Shown piece by piece: positions 10,863 to 21,693 of a stretch of DNA of 64,000 nt. Source of the DNA: Voacanga thouarsii. Taxonomy: Eukaryota > Streptophyta > Magnoliopsida > Gentianales > Apocynaceae. Under the pieces are notes generated by a model. It made no database searches and was not told the DNA's origin. It was given only the letters and a program-made list of their open reading frames with translations. The stretch lies in assembly GCA_026120185.1 (NCBI GenBank), contig JANUWF010001783.1:1209001-1273000 (forward strand), given 5' to 3'. Position 1 is the first letter of the stretch. Every line of letters begins with the position of its first letter. A program made the position numbers and the translations under genes.

Positions 10863-11899
10863 AGTGGTATCAAAGCATGAATTTGATTGACTTAGGGAGC
10901 ATGTTAGTTAATAAAGATAGAGAAGAACATTGTTTGAAGCTTCAATATGTGATCCTTTGCTGTTTATGGTATGGGACATGGTTTCTGCAATTTTCACTAA
11001 CTCTCTGTAATTTTTTGCTTTGATGAGTTTGGATCGTGTAAACCCAATTTAAATGGGTATAGGCGGTTGTTGTTCTGGTTTGGATGAGTTTTTGAAATGA
11101 AAAATATCCAAAGAAGCAAGAGGAAGTGATTTGCAGAAGAAATCGCAGAAGAAACCGTGCGCAGAAACTCTCTGGAGAAGAAAGGTACTGTTCTTAAGCC
11201 ACCGTGGAGCTGATCTGCGCCGCCGCGCCGCCTTCGTTTTTATGTCCCAAGCCGTCCGGCTTTCTATGCTTTTGCCGAGCTGATTTGAAGAAAATTCAAG
11301 CCGATTTCGCATTTGAATGTTGCAATTGTTATTCGGGTCGATACGCGGGTTATCGGGCGGAGGCGCGGGTTGCGCGGCTGAGGAGAAGCAAGCCGGTTCG
11401 TGGGTCGCGGGCAAGGTCCATGGGTCGTGGGCTGGCGTACGATCCAGTGCGACGCGGTGCACCACGGCTGCGGTGGACCGCAGGCCAATTGGGCCCGGAT
11501 CTGGTGCGGTCGGTGCAGTGGATCTCTAGTCAATTTTTTTTTTTTAAAAAAAATTTTAATTTGAGTCCCATACCAAGTAAAGTTAATATTTTTGCAATAG
11601 TTTGTATTCTTGGAATATATTTGCATGAAAAATATTAGTAAAGGATTTTAGGATTAAACAAGATAATTAATTAATTAATTAATTAATTAATGTGTTTAAT
11701 TCTATTATTTGGGCACATAGGTTTAGAAATAAAAAAGCATGAAAACCTTTACTGTTTTCTGGCATGCTATTTATTTTGTGTACCTATGTGCGCGGTTTCT
11801 CAAAGACCAAAGTCTTTGGGAATATTTATACAAGGAAAAACTTTTTTTCTTGGTAAAAATTAAATGGTTAATTTAACTTGAACAAAAATTAATCCTTAG

Positions 11900-11939
11900 A
11901 TATTTTCTTAAAGGATTTAATCATTGGCATAGAAAATAT
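11900..11939 (+). promoter_or_regulatory. COP1 leader stem-loop 1
   Basis: ATATTTTCT (11900-11908) pairs with AGAAAATAT (11931-11939) around a 22-nt loop containing AAAGGATTTAATC. It has the same geometry as the other three leader stem-loops in this window. Confidence 0.6.
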
Positions 11940-12107
11940 GTTGGATTTAGATATTTTTGTAAGTTAAAATAGAAAGCTATTTTATTTTATTTTGTATAAG
12001 AAAAAATGTTTCGTTAAAAAATATTGAGACTAAAGTCTCGGGAAAAGTTTTAATTGGAAAATTTTTGAAATCATTAAGTTTTAACTTAAATAAAATTAGT
12101 CCATGAA

Positions 12108-12147
12108 AAAATCTCTCAAAGGATATAATTCTTGACAAAGAGATTTT
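12108..12147 (+). promoter_or_regulatory. COP1 leader stem-loop 2
   Basis: AAAATCTCT (12108-12116) pairs with AGAGATTTT (12139-12147) around a 22-nt loop containing AAAGGAT and TTCTTGACA. Inside the loop AAGGAT and ATTCTT can pair with one G-U. Confidence 0.6.
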
Positions 12148-12664
12148 AATGGACTTGGATATTTTATTTTTAAATTAAAGGAAAACTTAATGGAAATTTC
12201 AAAAATGATATTTTTCCAAAAAACATTATTTTAAAAGACTAAGTGGGAGAGGGGTTCCAACGGCCCCACGGCTTCCATCACGGTCCTCTTTAGAGATCGT
12301 GGGCCCCTTCGCGTCATCTTGGGAGTGAACCCGTATAGGATAGGGATACCACAAGGATCTAGATCTAATGGAAGGATGTAATTAATAACTCGAGAGACAT
12401 ACTATAATCGGCCAGCCCACGTTGGAGGTTATAGTGCGAGGAATGTCCATAGGAAATAGAGAAGAAACGGGCATCCCACGATGGAGTTATTCTCTAGATC
12501 ATTACCTAGAAGGGAAATTAATTTGTGGTGGTTATTACACTTAACTTAGGGAACTATTAATCTTCCAAAGAAGCTATGCCTATTTTCCTAAGAGCCAAAT
12601 TAAATTGTGCACAAATTTATTTTCACAAACTAAATCATTTCTTTTATTATTCGATTTATTGAAA

Positions 12665-13590
12665 ATGGTGGAAGGTTCTTTTAGTTCTTTGGCCGTTATT
12701 CTCCGTGAGAATAAGTTAACGGGACCAAACTATGAGGACTGGAAGAGAAACCTCGACATAATACTCACAGCCGTGAAGTATAAGTATGTCCTGTATGAAA
12801 CCTGTCTTGAAATCGGGGAAGGTTCCACCGACAAGTGAGCGAGAGGCTGAGAAGACATGGAATAAGTCTAATGAAATGGCACATTACTATATACTAGATT
12901 ACATGTCTAATGTGCTCCAATCTAAAGACGAGCACATGGCTTCTGCATATGATATTAGTCATTCATTAGTCACTATGTTCGCGGATAAGAGCCAGCCCGC
13001 AAGGCAGGAGGCTCTTCGAACTATAATAAATTCTAAGGTGGCTGAGGGAGTATCAGTCAGGGAGCATATGCTCAAGATGATTGCGGCTTTCGAGGAGGCA
13101 GAAATCTTAGGAGCTATCATTGACCTCGAGAGCCAAGTGGACATGGTTCTCGAATCTCTACCGGGTTCCTTTACTCAGTTCAAACTATATTACAATATGA
13201 ACAAGTTAAACATGAGTTTGACTGAGTTGATAAAGGAACTCCAGATGGCAGAGATAGTCATGAAGCTACATTCAATGGCCATGATTACTAAGGCTTCTTC
13301 CTCAAGAATTGGGTCTAAGCCCAAAAAGTTCAAAAGGAATAAGAGAAACGCAGTAGCCCAGCCCAAGACCCAGCCCAAAGACAAACCGAAGGGCAAGTAC
13401 TTTAAATGTGGAAAGAAGGGACACTGGAAAAAAGAGTATCTAGATCTTCAATCCAAGAAAAACCTCACATGTAATGTTCTCTATCTAGAGTCTATATCAA
13501 TGGTTGGATCAACTTCCACTTGGATTGTTGATTTAGGAGCCACTGATCTTATCTGTAACTCCTTGGAAGGGTTTAGAAAGATAAGTTGAC
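12665..13590 (+). pseudogene. COP1 gag and start of protease
   Basis: The copia-type Gag starts at ATG 12665. Its N-terminal segment LTGPNYEDWKRNLDIILTA is typical of the plant copia gag-polypeptide domain. The frame shifts at about 12836 and continues in the next frame to 13589. The zinc knuckle near 13395-13440 is damaged: YFKCGKKGHWKKEY has Tyr in place of the first and last Cys. The protease active site reads WIVDLGATD (about 13521), with Leu where Ser is usual in the Asp-Ser-Gly motif. A basic, Lys-rich linker precedes the knuckle. COP2 carries the homologous gag with an intact knuckle, which helped define the frame here. Confidence 0.8.
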
Positions 13591-13649
13591 TCAAGAAGGG
13601 CGAACATGGATTATGCATGGGATTTGGAGCACAAGTTTAGGCCCTTGTA

Positions 13650-14872
13650 GTGAGAGAGCTGGATCTTGTTTTTTATTGTAATAATAAAGTGGTTTTAATA
13701 GATATTTTATATGTACCTGGTTTTCGTCAGATTTTTATTTTAGTTGCAAAACTTATAAATCAAGGATATTTTGAATATTTTCATTTTGGTATTTCTATTA
13801 GTAGAGATGGAGAAATATCATGTACTGGGCACATGTATGAAAATCTATTCTATTTAAACCCTATTAATAATCAATCAAATAACATTCAATTTGAACCTTT
13901 AACTAAGAAGAGAAAGACTAATATCAATGACTCAAATCTTTGGCATCTAGGGTTAGGTCACATCAACTCAACCAGGATTCAGAGGCTAATCCATGATGGG
14001 CCTTTAGGGCATATTGAGATTGGAGAATTAACCTCAGTGTGACTCTTGCCTGATAGGAAAGATAACCAAAAGGTCTTTTATCCCTAAAAATGATAGAGCC
14101 AAGGAGGTAATGGGTCTTGTTCACACTGATGTGTGTGGTCCCATGTCTACACCAGCTAGAGGAGGTTTTTGAGTCCTTCATTACTTTCACGGGTGATCGT
14201 ACAAGGTTTGGTTACGTTTACCTGATGAGACGCAAGTCTAACTCTTTTGACAAGTTTAAAGAGTTTAATGCTAAAGTGGAGCATCGGACAGGTAAATTAA
14301 TCAAGACCTTATGATTGAATTGTGGTGGAGAGTACCTCCTAGGTGAATTCAAGGACTACATGGTACATCATGGGAAAGTATCCCAGCTCTCTGCGTAGGG
14401 GACAGCCCAGCAGAACGGAGTAGCTGAGAGAAGAAATAGGACATTGATGGAAATGGTCAAGAGCATGATATCTTATGCTACTCTTCCAGTATCTTTTTGG
14501 GGATATACCCTGGAAATAGCGGTATACATTCTGAACTTGGTGCTTTCCATGTCAGTACCTAGAACTCCCTATGAGATGTGGACTGGGCGTAAGCCAAGCC
14601 TGAATCATCTCAGGATATGGGGTTGTCTAGCTTATGTACTGATCAAGGGAGATAAGTTGGAACCAAGATCAGAATTATGCTATTTTGTTGGGTATCCAAA
14701 AGGAACAAAGGGCGGTTACTTTTATCATCCTAAGGAGCAGAAGGTACTAGTTAGTACCAATGCTAGATACTTAAAGGATGATCAAAGTACTTCCACGAAA
14801 GGTTTAACTAGGTTGGAATTCGAGGAGAAGTTATCTTCAGAAGCAACTTCTTCTGACCCGATTGTGGAATAA
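13650..14872 (+). pseudogene. COP1 integrase
   Basis: The pre-integrase zinc-binding segment includes LWHLGLGHINSTRIQRL (about 13940-13990), and the following CDSC-type pair lies just after 14040 in another frame. The catalytic core starts with LVHTDVCGP near 14120. The second catalytic Asp is lost: the segment before CGGEYL near 14310-14330 carries a stop followed by Leu-Asn, where COP2 keeps Arg-Ser-Asp. The catalytic Glu region NGVAERRN is present near 14420. The C-terminal part (14444-14872) is open for 142 residues and includes PYEMWTGRKPSL and CYFVGYPKGTKGG, both standard copia motifs. Multiple frame changes make it non-functional. Confidence 0.85.
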
Positions 14873-15039
14873 GAAGAGACACAGCCTCAAGAGCCTGTAC
14901 AAATGGTGCCTTGTCACAGTGGGAGAGTGTCTACGATTCCAGATAGATGGAATGGAGAAGCTTTTGAGCTACTGACTATTAGGAACAAGATCCTATTAGA
15001 TACGAGGAGGCAATTGCTGATGCCAATGCAAATCTATGG

Positions 15040-15710
15040 CATGAAGCAATGAAAGTCGAGATTGAGTCTATGTACTTCAATCAAGTTTGGGATCTTGTAG
15101 CTTCACCTGAAGGGATAAAACCTATTAAGTGTAAGTGGGCATACAAGAGGAAGAGGGGAGCAGATAGGAAGGTGGAAACCTTCATAGCTAGGCTTGTGGC
15201 GATAAGGGTATACTCAGAAAGAATGGATCGATTATGAGGAAACATTTTCCCCTGTGGCCATGCTTATATCCATCCCTATCCTTCTTGCCATCGCATGTCA
15301 CTGTGACTAGGAGATATGGCAAATGGATGTCAAGATGGCATTTTTTAAATGGCCATCTTAGTGAAGACATCTATATATCCCAACCGGAAGGTTTTATTTC
15401 TGAAGGCCAAGAACATATGGTTTGCAGGAGTCTATTTATAGACTTAAGCAAGCATCGAGAGAGTGGAACATTCGTTTTGATGAGACTATGAAGTCTTACA
15501 GTTTTATTCAAAACGAGGATGAACCAAGCGTGTACAAGAATTCTGAGGGGTTTAATGTGGTTTTGTATATGGATGATAGTCTATTCGTTGAAAATGATGT
15601 AGGGTCATTGTTATCTACAAAGGTTTGGTTATTTAGTCAATTCAGTATGAAGGACTTGGGAGAAGCCAACTACATTCTCGGAATTAGACTTCATAGAAAT
15701 AGGAAGTAGA
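15040..15710 (+). pseudogene. COP1 reverse transcriptase
   Basis: Copia reverse transcriptase fragments are spread over three frames. They include the N-terminal KCKWAYKRKRG segment (about 15130-15160), EETFSPVAM near 15235 in another frame, WQMDVKMAF near 15320, IYRLKQASREW near 15430, and the catalytic box LYMDDSLF near 15565. The catalytic aspartate pair is kept (YMDD; most copia copies have YVDD). The segment ends with FSMKDLGEANYILGIRL before a stop at 15709. At least two frameshifts and several stops break it. Confidence 0.85.
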
Positions 15711-16230
15711 GAATGTTAGGATTATCCAAGTCGCATACATTGACATGATGCTGGCCAAGTACAGCATGGACTCATGCAAGGAAACTCTAATCCCTTGCAG
15801 ATTTGGGTTGTCTCTTTCTTCGAGAGACTATCCTAAGCTCAAGAAGAAAAAGACAGGATGAGTAGGATTCCCTACGCTTCGGTTGTGGGAAGTCTCATGT
15901 ACGCCATGTTGTGTACTAGGCCAGATATCTACTTTGCTGTAGGCTTAGTTACCAAATATTAGTCAAACCTGGGGGAGGTTCTTTGGCATGCTGTAAAGCA
16001 TATTCTTATGTACCTCAAAGGAACCTTGGAACCACAAGAAGGGGAAGCATATTGTGGGTAGTACCACCTGGATCGGGATTTCATCCAGAGGCGGGATGTG
16101 GTAGTGGTACAGATTGCCTCCGAGAACAATCTAGTAGATCTATTCACCAAGCCTTTGGCTGAGGGTCTTCAAGAGACACTTAGATGCCATTGGGGTGGGC
16201 ACCTATGGACTTACCTAGTCTTAGAGTGCA
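15711..16230 (+). pseudogene. COP1 connection domain and RNase H remnant with a core deletion
   Basis: The stretch RIPYASVVGSLMYAMLCTRP (about 15860-15920) and the later HAVKHILMYLKGT (about 15990-16025) belong to the region before RNase H. The text then jumps directly to the end of RNase H: GKHIVGS near 16050 and LVDLFTKPLAEGLQ near 16133-16175. The conserved core (the TEAEYVAAS segment visible in COP3) is missing. A deletion of a few hundred bases therefore removed the RNase H catalytic region. Confidence 0.75.
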
Positions 16231-16240
16231 AGTGGGAGAT
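16231..16240 (+). promoter_or_regulatory. COP1 polypurine tract
   Basis: AGTGGGAGAT lies immediately before the 3' LTR start TGTTGG at 16241. COP3 has the equivalent AGTGGGAGAT on its minus strand at 49601-49610. Confidence 0.85.
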
Positions 16241-16811
16241 TGTTGGTAATATGCCCTCTTAGACTACTTTTCTGATGAAAATATTGAATATGTCAATAAA
16301 AGAATTTATTTTCGGAAATCGTTTGTGAAATAATTATCTTCATTTGTGTACAATTTTGTTTGGAATAGACCCATTGTGTTTAAATAAGTGATTCATGTGA
16401 ATGGAGGTCTTTCACAATAAGGGATAGATCATGGGTTATTTAAACACATAAACAGTTGTTCTTAACCGAATGATGAGAATGAGAATCTCTTCATGTTTAG
16501 GTTATTATGTTACGAATTCCAAGTGGGGAATTAGCCAGTGAGTAGTCCACTCACTTCATGACATAAGCGTATTTCGAATACGTAGAATAGGACCTGTAGT
16601 AGTGGTTTCTAAAAGTACTATATGGTAGAAACCTAAACTACTACCGCTACAACGTGGACTAGTACTCTGTGACTTGAGTATGAGTTGGTAGTCTAGCGAA
16701 GCTGGAAACATATGCTTTGATATACTATAGTTGAGGTTCTATCAGAGGGCCAATATACTTGTATGTTGGGTATGTGTGACTAGTTGTTAAGACAGACTTG
16801 TACAAGATAGT
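16241..16811 (+). repeat. COP1 3' LTR, piece 1
   Basis: This piece matches the first part of the 5' LTR from 8898. It is interrupted by LTR-a after the target-site copy ATAGT (16807-16811). Confidence 0.85.
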
Positions 16812-19800
16812 ATAATAATCCACCATATATAAAGGATTTACGTAGGGTAGACTTATTTAAAATAATATTACTAATATTATTTTCACTATTATTATATATA
16901 TATGAGTATATATTTTATTTCATTTCATTTCATTATCACCATTATTCTATAACCCTTGCAATTATTTTATATCTATTATTTAATACCAAAATCTTTTGGT
17001 AATATTAAATTATAGTATTATTAAATTCAATAACTTTATTAAATTATCATATTATTCTTACTATTATTATATATATATAGATATATATACACAATAACTA
17101 ATACTATAAACATCTTAATTATATTCTATCATATACTAAGATATTTTAGGGGGCCCATAAGAAGTAAATGAAGGGCCCACAAGCTTGATATAGTTGACCA
17201 AGATTAGCTATTCTTAGACTTTCTTTAATCAAGCTTAGTTAAGCTAAACTAGATTAGAGCAAGTTAATTAGGATTATGCATGGCCTATGCAAGGTTAGCA
17301 AGTACATTAGTCTTGAGACTTCTACGGAGTTCTATAAGCTTCTACATAGTTCCACAATCTTCTTTTAAGTTCTATAAAGGTCTAAAGGCTTCTAGAAATG
17401 CCAACTCACCCTAAGTCATTTTATTAAGACCAAATCAGGACCAAGAAGTTGAGCTATATAAATATGAGTGAGGAGGAGAAAAATTTCAGCCAAAGCTGGA
17501 AGGAGAAGAAGAAAAACTAGAAAAGTGAAGAGAAGAAGAAAAACAAGAAAAAGAGAGACTAAGGGAGAGAGAGAGATTTCTGGCAGCAAGGAAAGATAAC
17601 CGGCAGCAAGGAGAAAGAAAGGAGAAGGAAGGAAGGAAAGGAAAATACAGCCTTACACTCATCTTGGAAAGGTAAGAGGCCATTTCTCAAAAGCTAAAAG
17701 AAGGATGTTAAAAGTTGGAAACTAGATGCATATGAAATGGTTGATGTTGAGTAATGAAAATATTTTGATGTTGTGATGGTTATTGGAGTGACCGATTCGT
17801 GTAGTGATGGGTTGAGTATGGTTTTCAGTTCATTTAAGGTGTATTGGAGAGATGATATACTGGAAATTTGAAAAGAGAAAGGAAGGAAGTGATAAAAAAA
17901 ACAAGAAAAGCCATTTGCTAATAACAACTCACTAGTTTGTGTTGTTTGGAAATATTAAAGGAAAACTGAGAAGATATGATTTGAAATTGAGCATAAATGA
18001 CTCTAAACTTGTCCTAGACTAGTTAGAAAGGATTTGGAACAAGTTGTGTGGAGGTTGTGAGGGTTTTGAATAGCTAAGAGATCATGAACAACAAGAAGGG
18101 TGAAAACTGTCAAAATTTACTGGTTTGGTGAACTTAGTATAATTTATTTGTTAAACTAAAGAGAAGTGCTGAGCATGAAAACTTGTTGGAATACTTATTT
18201 TGGGATGTTAAATAAGGTATTTAAGGGTTTAAATGTAGTAGGGTATGTTGAAGAAACCATAGAAATAAATTAAAACAAGTTGAGCTTCTAAACTGCAATT
18301 TGAACCTCCAACTCGGAACAGTAAGTTTAGCTAAAAAACTGAACATAGTGGAGAGAGTTTTGAATACCCCATGACCTGAAGTTGATATAGAAATGTCCTA
18401 GGAGTATTTTAGAAGTAGTTTCACCTCATTTGGGCCTGTATTGAAAGAGATATGCACAAAACACTAGAAGATGACAAATCTGAATTCCAAAACCCGGAGC
18501 AGTGAACTTAACTGAAACACTGTACAAAATGGGATGGATTTTATAGGTCTCATGGCCTGGAATTAATAGATGGATGTTTTAGGAATATTATGGAAGAAAC
18601 CTTACCTTATTTGGACCTATATTGAATAAGTTATGTGAAGAATAGTGGAGGGTGGTAAAGCTGTAAAACCAGGAAACCATTAAAGATATTAATTCATTTA
18701 TTTCTTTAGAGAGATTATAGAAACCTTATTCGAACCATTAAGCATTTGAACCAATTAAGTAATAATAAGGAAATATACTAATGATGTAGGTGAATCAAGT
18801 TGAGGGAACTCCTTTTAGGACTATACGAGTGCAACTTCGACCTATTATACAAGGTGAGTCCCTTGATTTTAAAACTACCATTTGCTATGTGTTTTTCTGA
18901 CAAAGTTTAATGTTTCTCTGATATAAACTATGTCTTCTTGATATGATTGAAGCCTATGAATCCAGTCTAATTGATATTTACGAAATGTTTTAATGAGCTT
19001 CCTTTATGCTTAAAGACTTCCGAGATGAACAAAATGTTTCAATGAACTTTCTTTATGCTTAAAATAAGATTTCTTTATGCTTAATGGCTTCCGAGATGAA
19101 ATTTATACAATTTTGCTAGCTCTTAAAAATACCCACTCGTGTGATGCAAAATTTTAGAAAATGATATTTGGCCCTAAGAATGAGTTGTTTTGAATTCCCT
19201 TGGGGGGAGCAGACTCCTTTTAAAGGAGTATATTGAATGTGTGAATCAGTGGTGACGTTAAGTACTCAGCAAGGGCTTTGACCTTTGTACTAGCCTCCGT
19301 TAGAGATAGATGAACCCAAATAACTTGGTCCAGTTATTGGACTTATCTTACTCCGAACGGGGCGACAGGACAATGGAATTAGTCGTCCCTGGCTAGCCGT
19401 TGTGAGCCTGACAATTGCCTATTGATTGTAATAGTGGGTTGTTCACATGATACCGAGAGGGGACACTCAGTGTGTTCAATCCCTTGCCACCTCGATGGTG
19501 ATTGACATAAGGATTGGGACCCCTGGCTTATGGTGGCAAGTAAAAGATCCCTAAGTCCACGGTGAGGTACATTTGTATGCTGCTCAACCTTTCGGCATAA
19601 CACGGGTGACGTGCTGTAAGGCGCAGTCCCTGGCACAAGAGACTGTGTAACCGAAGGCAAAATTCTTTGAACTTTGCATGCGGGTCGCACTTCCAAATGG
19701 GGAAGAATCCGCATTTAATGAATTAGGGGCCATGTGTTTGGAAGCCACTGTTTTTTGAATGTACATGATAGATTGAACCAAAATTTATCAAATAGTACTG

Positions 19801-20249
19801 TTTTCCCAGCACAAAATTTATTTCAATAAAGAAATTGAAAAATGCCTTCCTCTTCTGAGTAAAACACTAGCACACACGGGACTCACTGAGTATACCACTC
19901 ACACATGTGTTTGTCTTTTCTATTTTAGGGATTGGAGCTGAAGACTAGCGACGGTACTACGTGGACTTTGCCATCTAGCGCTAGTTAGCGAATCTTTTAG
20001 CATGATCATTGTACATGGATGATGAAACTATTTTGGCTTGTATATTTTGGGAACCCTGATGATGTATCTATCACCACTCATGTATTTATAATGAAAGAGC
20101 ATGTTTCATATATTTACTTAAGCTTTGACTTGTACTTGCTTGCTTTAAGTTTATATCATTATAAAGACCCCTAGTTTGAGGATTCAGACGGGGCGACATC
20201 CCACCTAAGCTGGCCCACTGCGACAAGAAGAAAATGAGGGATGTTACAA
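16812..20249 (+). mobile_element. LTR-a: 3.4-kb solo-LTR-like insertion in the COP1 3' LTR
   Basis: The insert is bounded by ATAGT at 16807-16811 and 20250-20254; removing it restores the COP1 LTR exactly. Its right end, GGGATGTTACAA, and the block near 20187-20210 with GGGGCGACATCCC match the right end of LTR-b (40600-40653). The ACACACGGGACTCACTGAG segment near 19872 matches CACACGGGCTTACTGAG in LTR-b. It has no protease, reverse transcriptase or integrase. A candidate TATA box TATATAAATA lies at 17455-17464. LTRs ending in GGGGTGTTACA are typical of Tekay/Del chromoviruses, so I read it as a solo LTR in plus orientation. The left end (ATAATAATCC) is not the expected TG, so its nature is less certain than that of LTR-b. 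Confidence 0.65.
17455..17464 (+). promoter_or_regulatory. Candidate TATA box in LTR-a
   Basis: TATATAAATA is followed about 25-30 bases on by a purine-rich region. The position is plausible for the U3/R promoter of a long LTR in plus orientation. The AT-rich context makes chance occurrence easy. Confidence 0.35.
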
Positions 20250-21639
20250 ATAGTTTCTATACAATATCGCCCCTTATGGTTGTTCGGATGATCTAAATAT
20301 CCAGGGCCCTGGGAAACGAGACTTGGATGTTTGCTTTAGGATAGCTCCCTTGGAAAGCAGAAACACTCCAGGAAGTCGTGAATCATTGGACTAGGAGCCT
20401 AAGGATGGTAGATGTCTTTTAGAGAGGTGTTAGTACACTTCTTCCTCTCTAAATGTACGGAGATGTGTAGAGGGGTATTTTAGTCATTTCACTTGTAGGT
20501 CGAAGACTCTGCTAATGCAGCATTGTCCTTGGATTCAATATTTTCTTATGGTGATATTAGAAAATATTTAAAATGCAAAATACATCTATTTATATAGTAG
20601 GGGTATTTTGGTCATTTTAGTATCCAATGCGATGTGTCTTTTTGGTCCTCGGAATAGCCCGTAAGTCCTAATTAATTTTTGGGTTGAGAAAATGATATCA
20701 GTTAAGAGAGTTTTATTTTATTCGGGAAGTCTAATTTATTATTAGACTGCAATAAAATAAATGGAGAGAAATTTATTGTCTGGTTTAATTAGTTAATTAA
20801 TTATTCAGTACCTGGGTCCAGTTTGAATAATTAGAATATTAACCGGGCCTTAAACTAGAGGAAAATAATTATTATTTAATTATTTATTGGGTTATGTATT
20901 TAATCCCAAGGAAATAATTAATGTTTATTATTTTGGACTTTTTGGGTCCAAGAAAAATAATAAATATTATTTTGGCCCAATAGCCTGGACCATAGGATTT
21001 TTCCGGACACAATTCAGAAGAGTTTAGGGTGAAGCTAAAATTTATTTTGTAAATAATATTCAGGTATTAAATCCCGAAAATATTATTTTTATCAAAATAA
21101 TTATTTTTGATTTCATGACTCTTGGCTTTTTGTGTGAAAAATAAAATAAAAGAAAAAGGAAAAAAAATAAAAATGTTTTTCCTGAGACTCTTGGCTCTCT
21201 CTCTCTCTCGTGGCCGTTTCTTTCCTGATTTTTGGTTTTCTTCACTGGCCTTTGTATTCTATGAACTAAAGAAGCCAGAGAGGGAACATGAATCGTGAGT
21301 TTGTGGGAAAAATTGAGAAGCCTTTTGTCTCCCAAATTCTATGCTCACCAACTGAATTTAGGCAGTGGTTATATTTCGTGAACTGAAAAGCTAGCATTAT
21401 TCATTTTCACCGGAGGAGGAAAGCTGCCGGAAGAGGAAGTGCAGTGCACTGGTGATTATGGACATGCAAGGAAGAAGCTGTTCTTGAGCTTCAATTGATT
21501 CAACCATGTTCTTCAAGTTTTTAAGGCTCCAAGAGGTATGTTTTCAAGCCCACCATGATACTATCATACTCTATATATTGTTCATGTTCTTCCATTTTTG
21601 TTCACTATGAAAGCATGCTCTGTTAGTTCAATCCCTTCA
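20250..21639 (+). repeat. COP1 3' LTR, piece 2
   Basis: This piece continues the LTR after LTR-a and matches 9480-10862 of the 5' LTR. It ends TTCAATCCCTTCA at 21639, followed by GATCT, the second target-site copy of COP1. Confidence 0.88.
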
Positions 21640-21644
21640 GATCT

Positions 21645-21688
21645 ATCCAAAAGTCACCCAAAATATTCAATGCAATATCAGTACATCA
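21645..21688 (-). repeat. ATH2 5' LTR, terminal piece
   Basis: ATCCAAAAGTCACCC to GTACATCA matches the end of the other ATH2 LTR (3180-3223). It is followed by AAATG, the near-match to GAATG before 2049. Confidence 0.85.
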
Positions 21689-21693
21689 AAATG

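Larger units (their letters stand above)
10863..12664 (+). other. COP1 untranslated leader
   Basis: The leader starts with primer site TGGTATCAAAGC (10865-10876), one change from the tRNA-iMet complement TGGTATCAGAGC. A GC-rich island lies at about 11210-11530, unlike its surroundings, and a TTAA-type tandem run at 11666-11691. Two stem-loops of identical geometry sit at 11900-11939 and 12108-12147. A block at 12236-12560 is conserved with COP2 (33545-33860). Gag starts at ATG 12665. The long overlapping frames in the GC island on both strands match no protein I know and are probably chance frames. Confidence 0.75.
8898..21639 (+). mobile_element. COP1: Ty1/copia retrotransposon inserted in the ATH2 5' LTR
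   Basis: A complete copia element by structure: 5' LTR 8898-10862, primer site 10865-10876, long leader, decayed gag-pol, polypurine tract 16231-16240, and a 3' LTR from 16241 to 21639 that is itself split by LTR-a. The flanking duplication GATCT is perfect. Without LTR-a the two LTRs are 1965 and about 1956 bp. Domain order protease, integrase, reverse transcriptase, RNase H shows Ty1/copia. Frameshifts, stops and an RNase H deletion make it inactive. It resembles COP2 in both leader and coding sequence. Confidence 0.9.
2049..21688 (-). mobile_element. ATH2: Athila-like Ty3 element with internal pol deletion, split by COP1
   Basis: Two LTR copies flank the element: 2049-3223, and 7814-8897 plus 21645-21688. 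Both begin TGAT and end ATCA, and a near-perfect 5-bp duplication surrounds the element (GAATG at 2044-2048, AAATG at 21689-21693). In minus-strand order it has a 5' LTR, a primer site, gag, protease, a short integrase C-terminal remnant, a 3' spacer, a polypurine tract and a 3' LTR. Reverse transcriptase, RNase H and the integrase core are missing, so it is non-autonomous. The LTR copies differ at roughly 7% of sites in the first 230 bases by eye, and the right copy lacks about 60 bases present in the left one. COP1 inserted into the 5' LTR later. Confidence 0.85.

Noticed and set aside
11049..11638. Frames of 138, 144 and 120 residues in the COP1 leader
   Set aside because: They overlap on both strands in a GC-rich island with few stops, match no family I know, and lie between primer site and gag.
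16812..20249. A DNA transposon with a 3-bp duplication TAG
   Set aside because: The 5-bp ATAGT duplication and the shared 3' half with LTR-b fit an LTR-type insertion better, and no terminal inverted repeats were seen.
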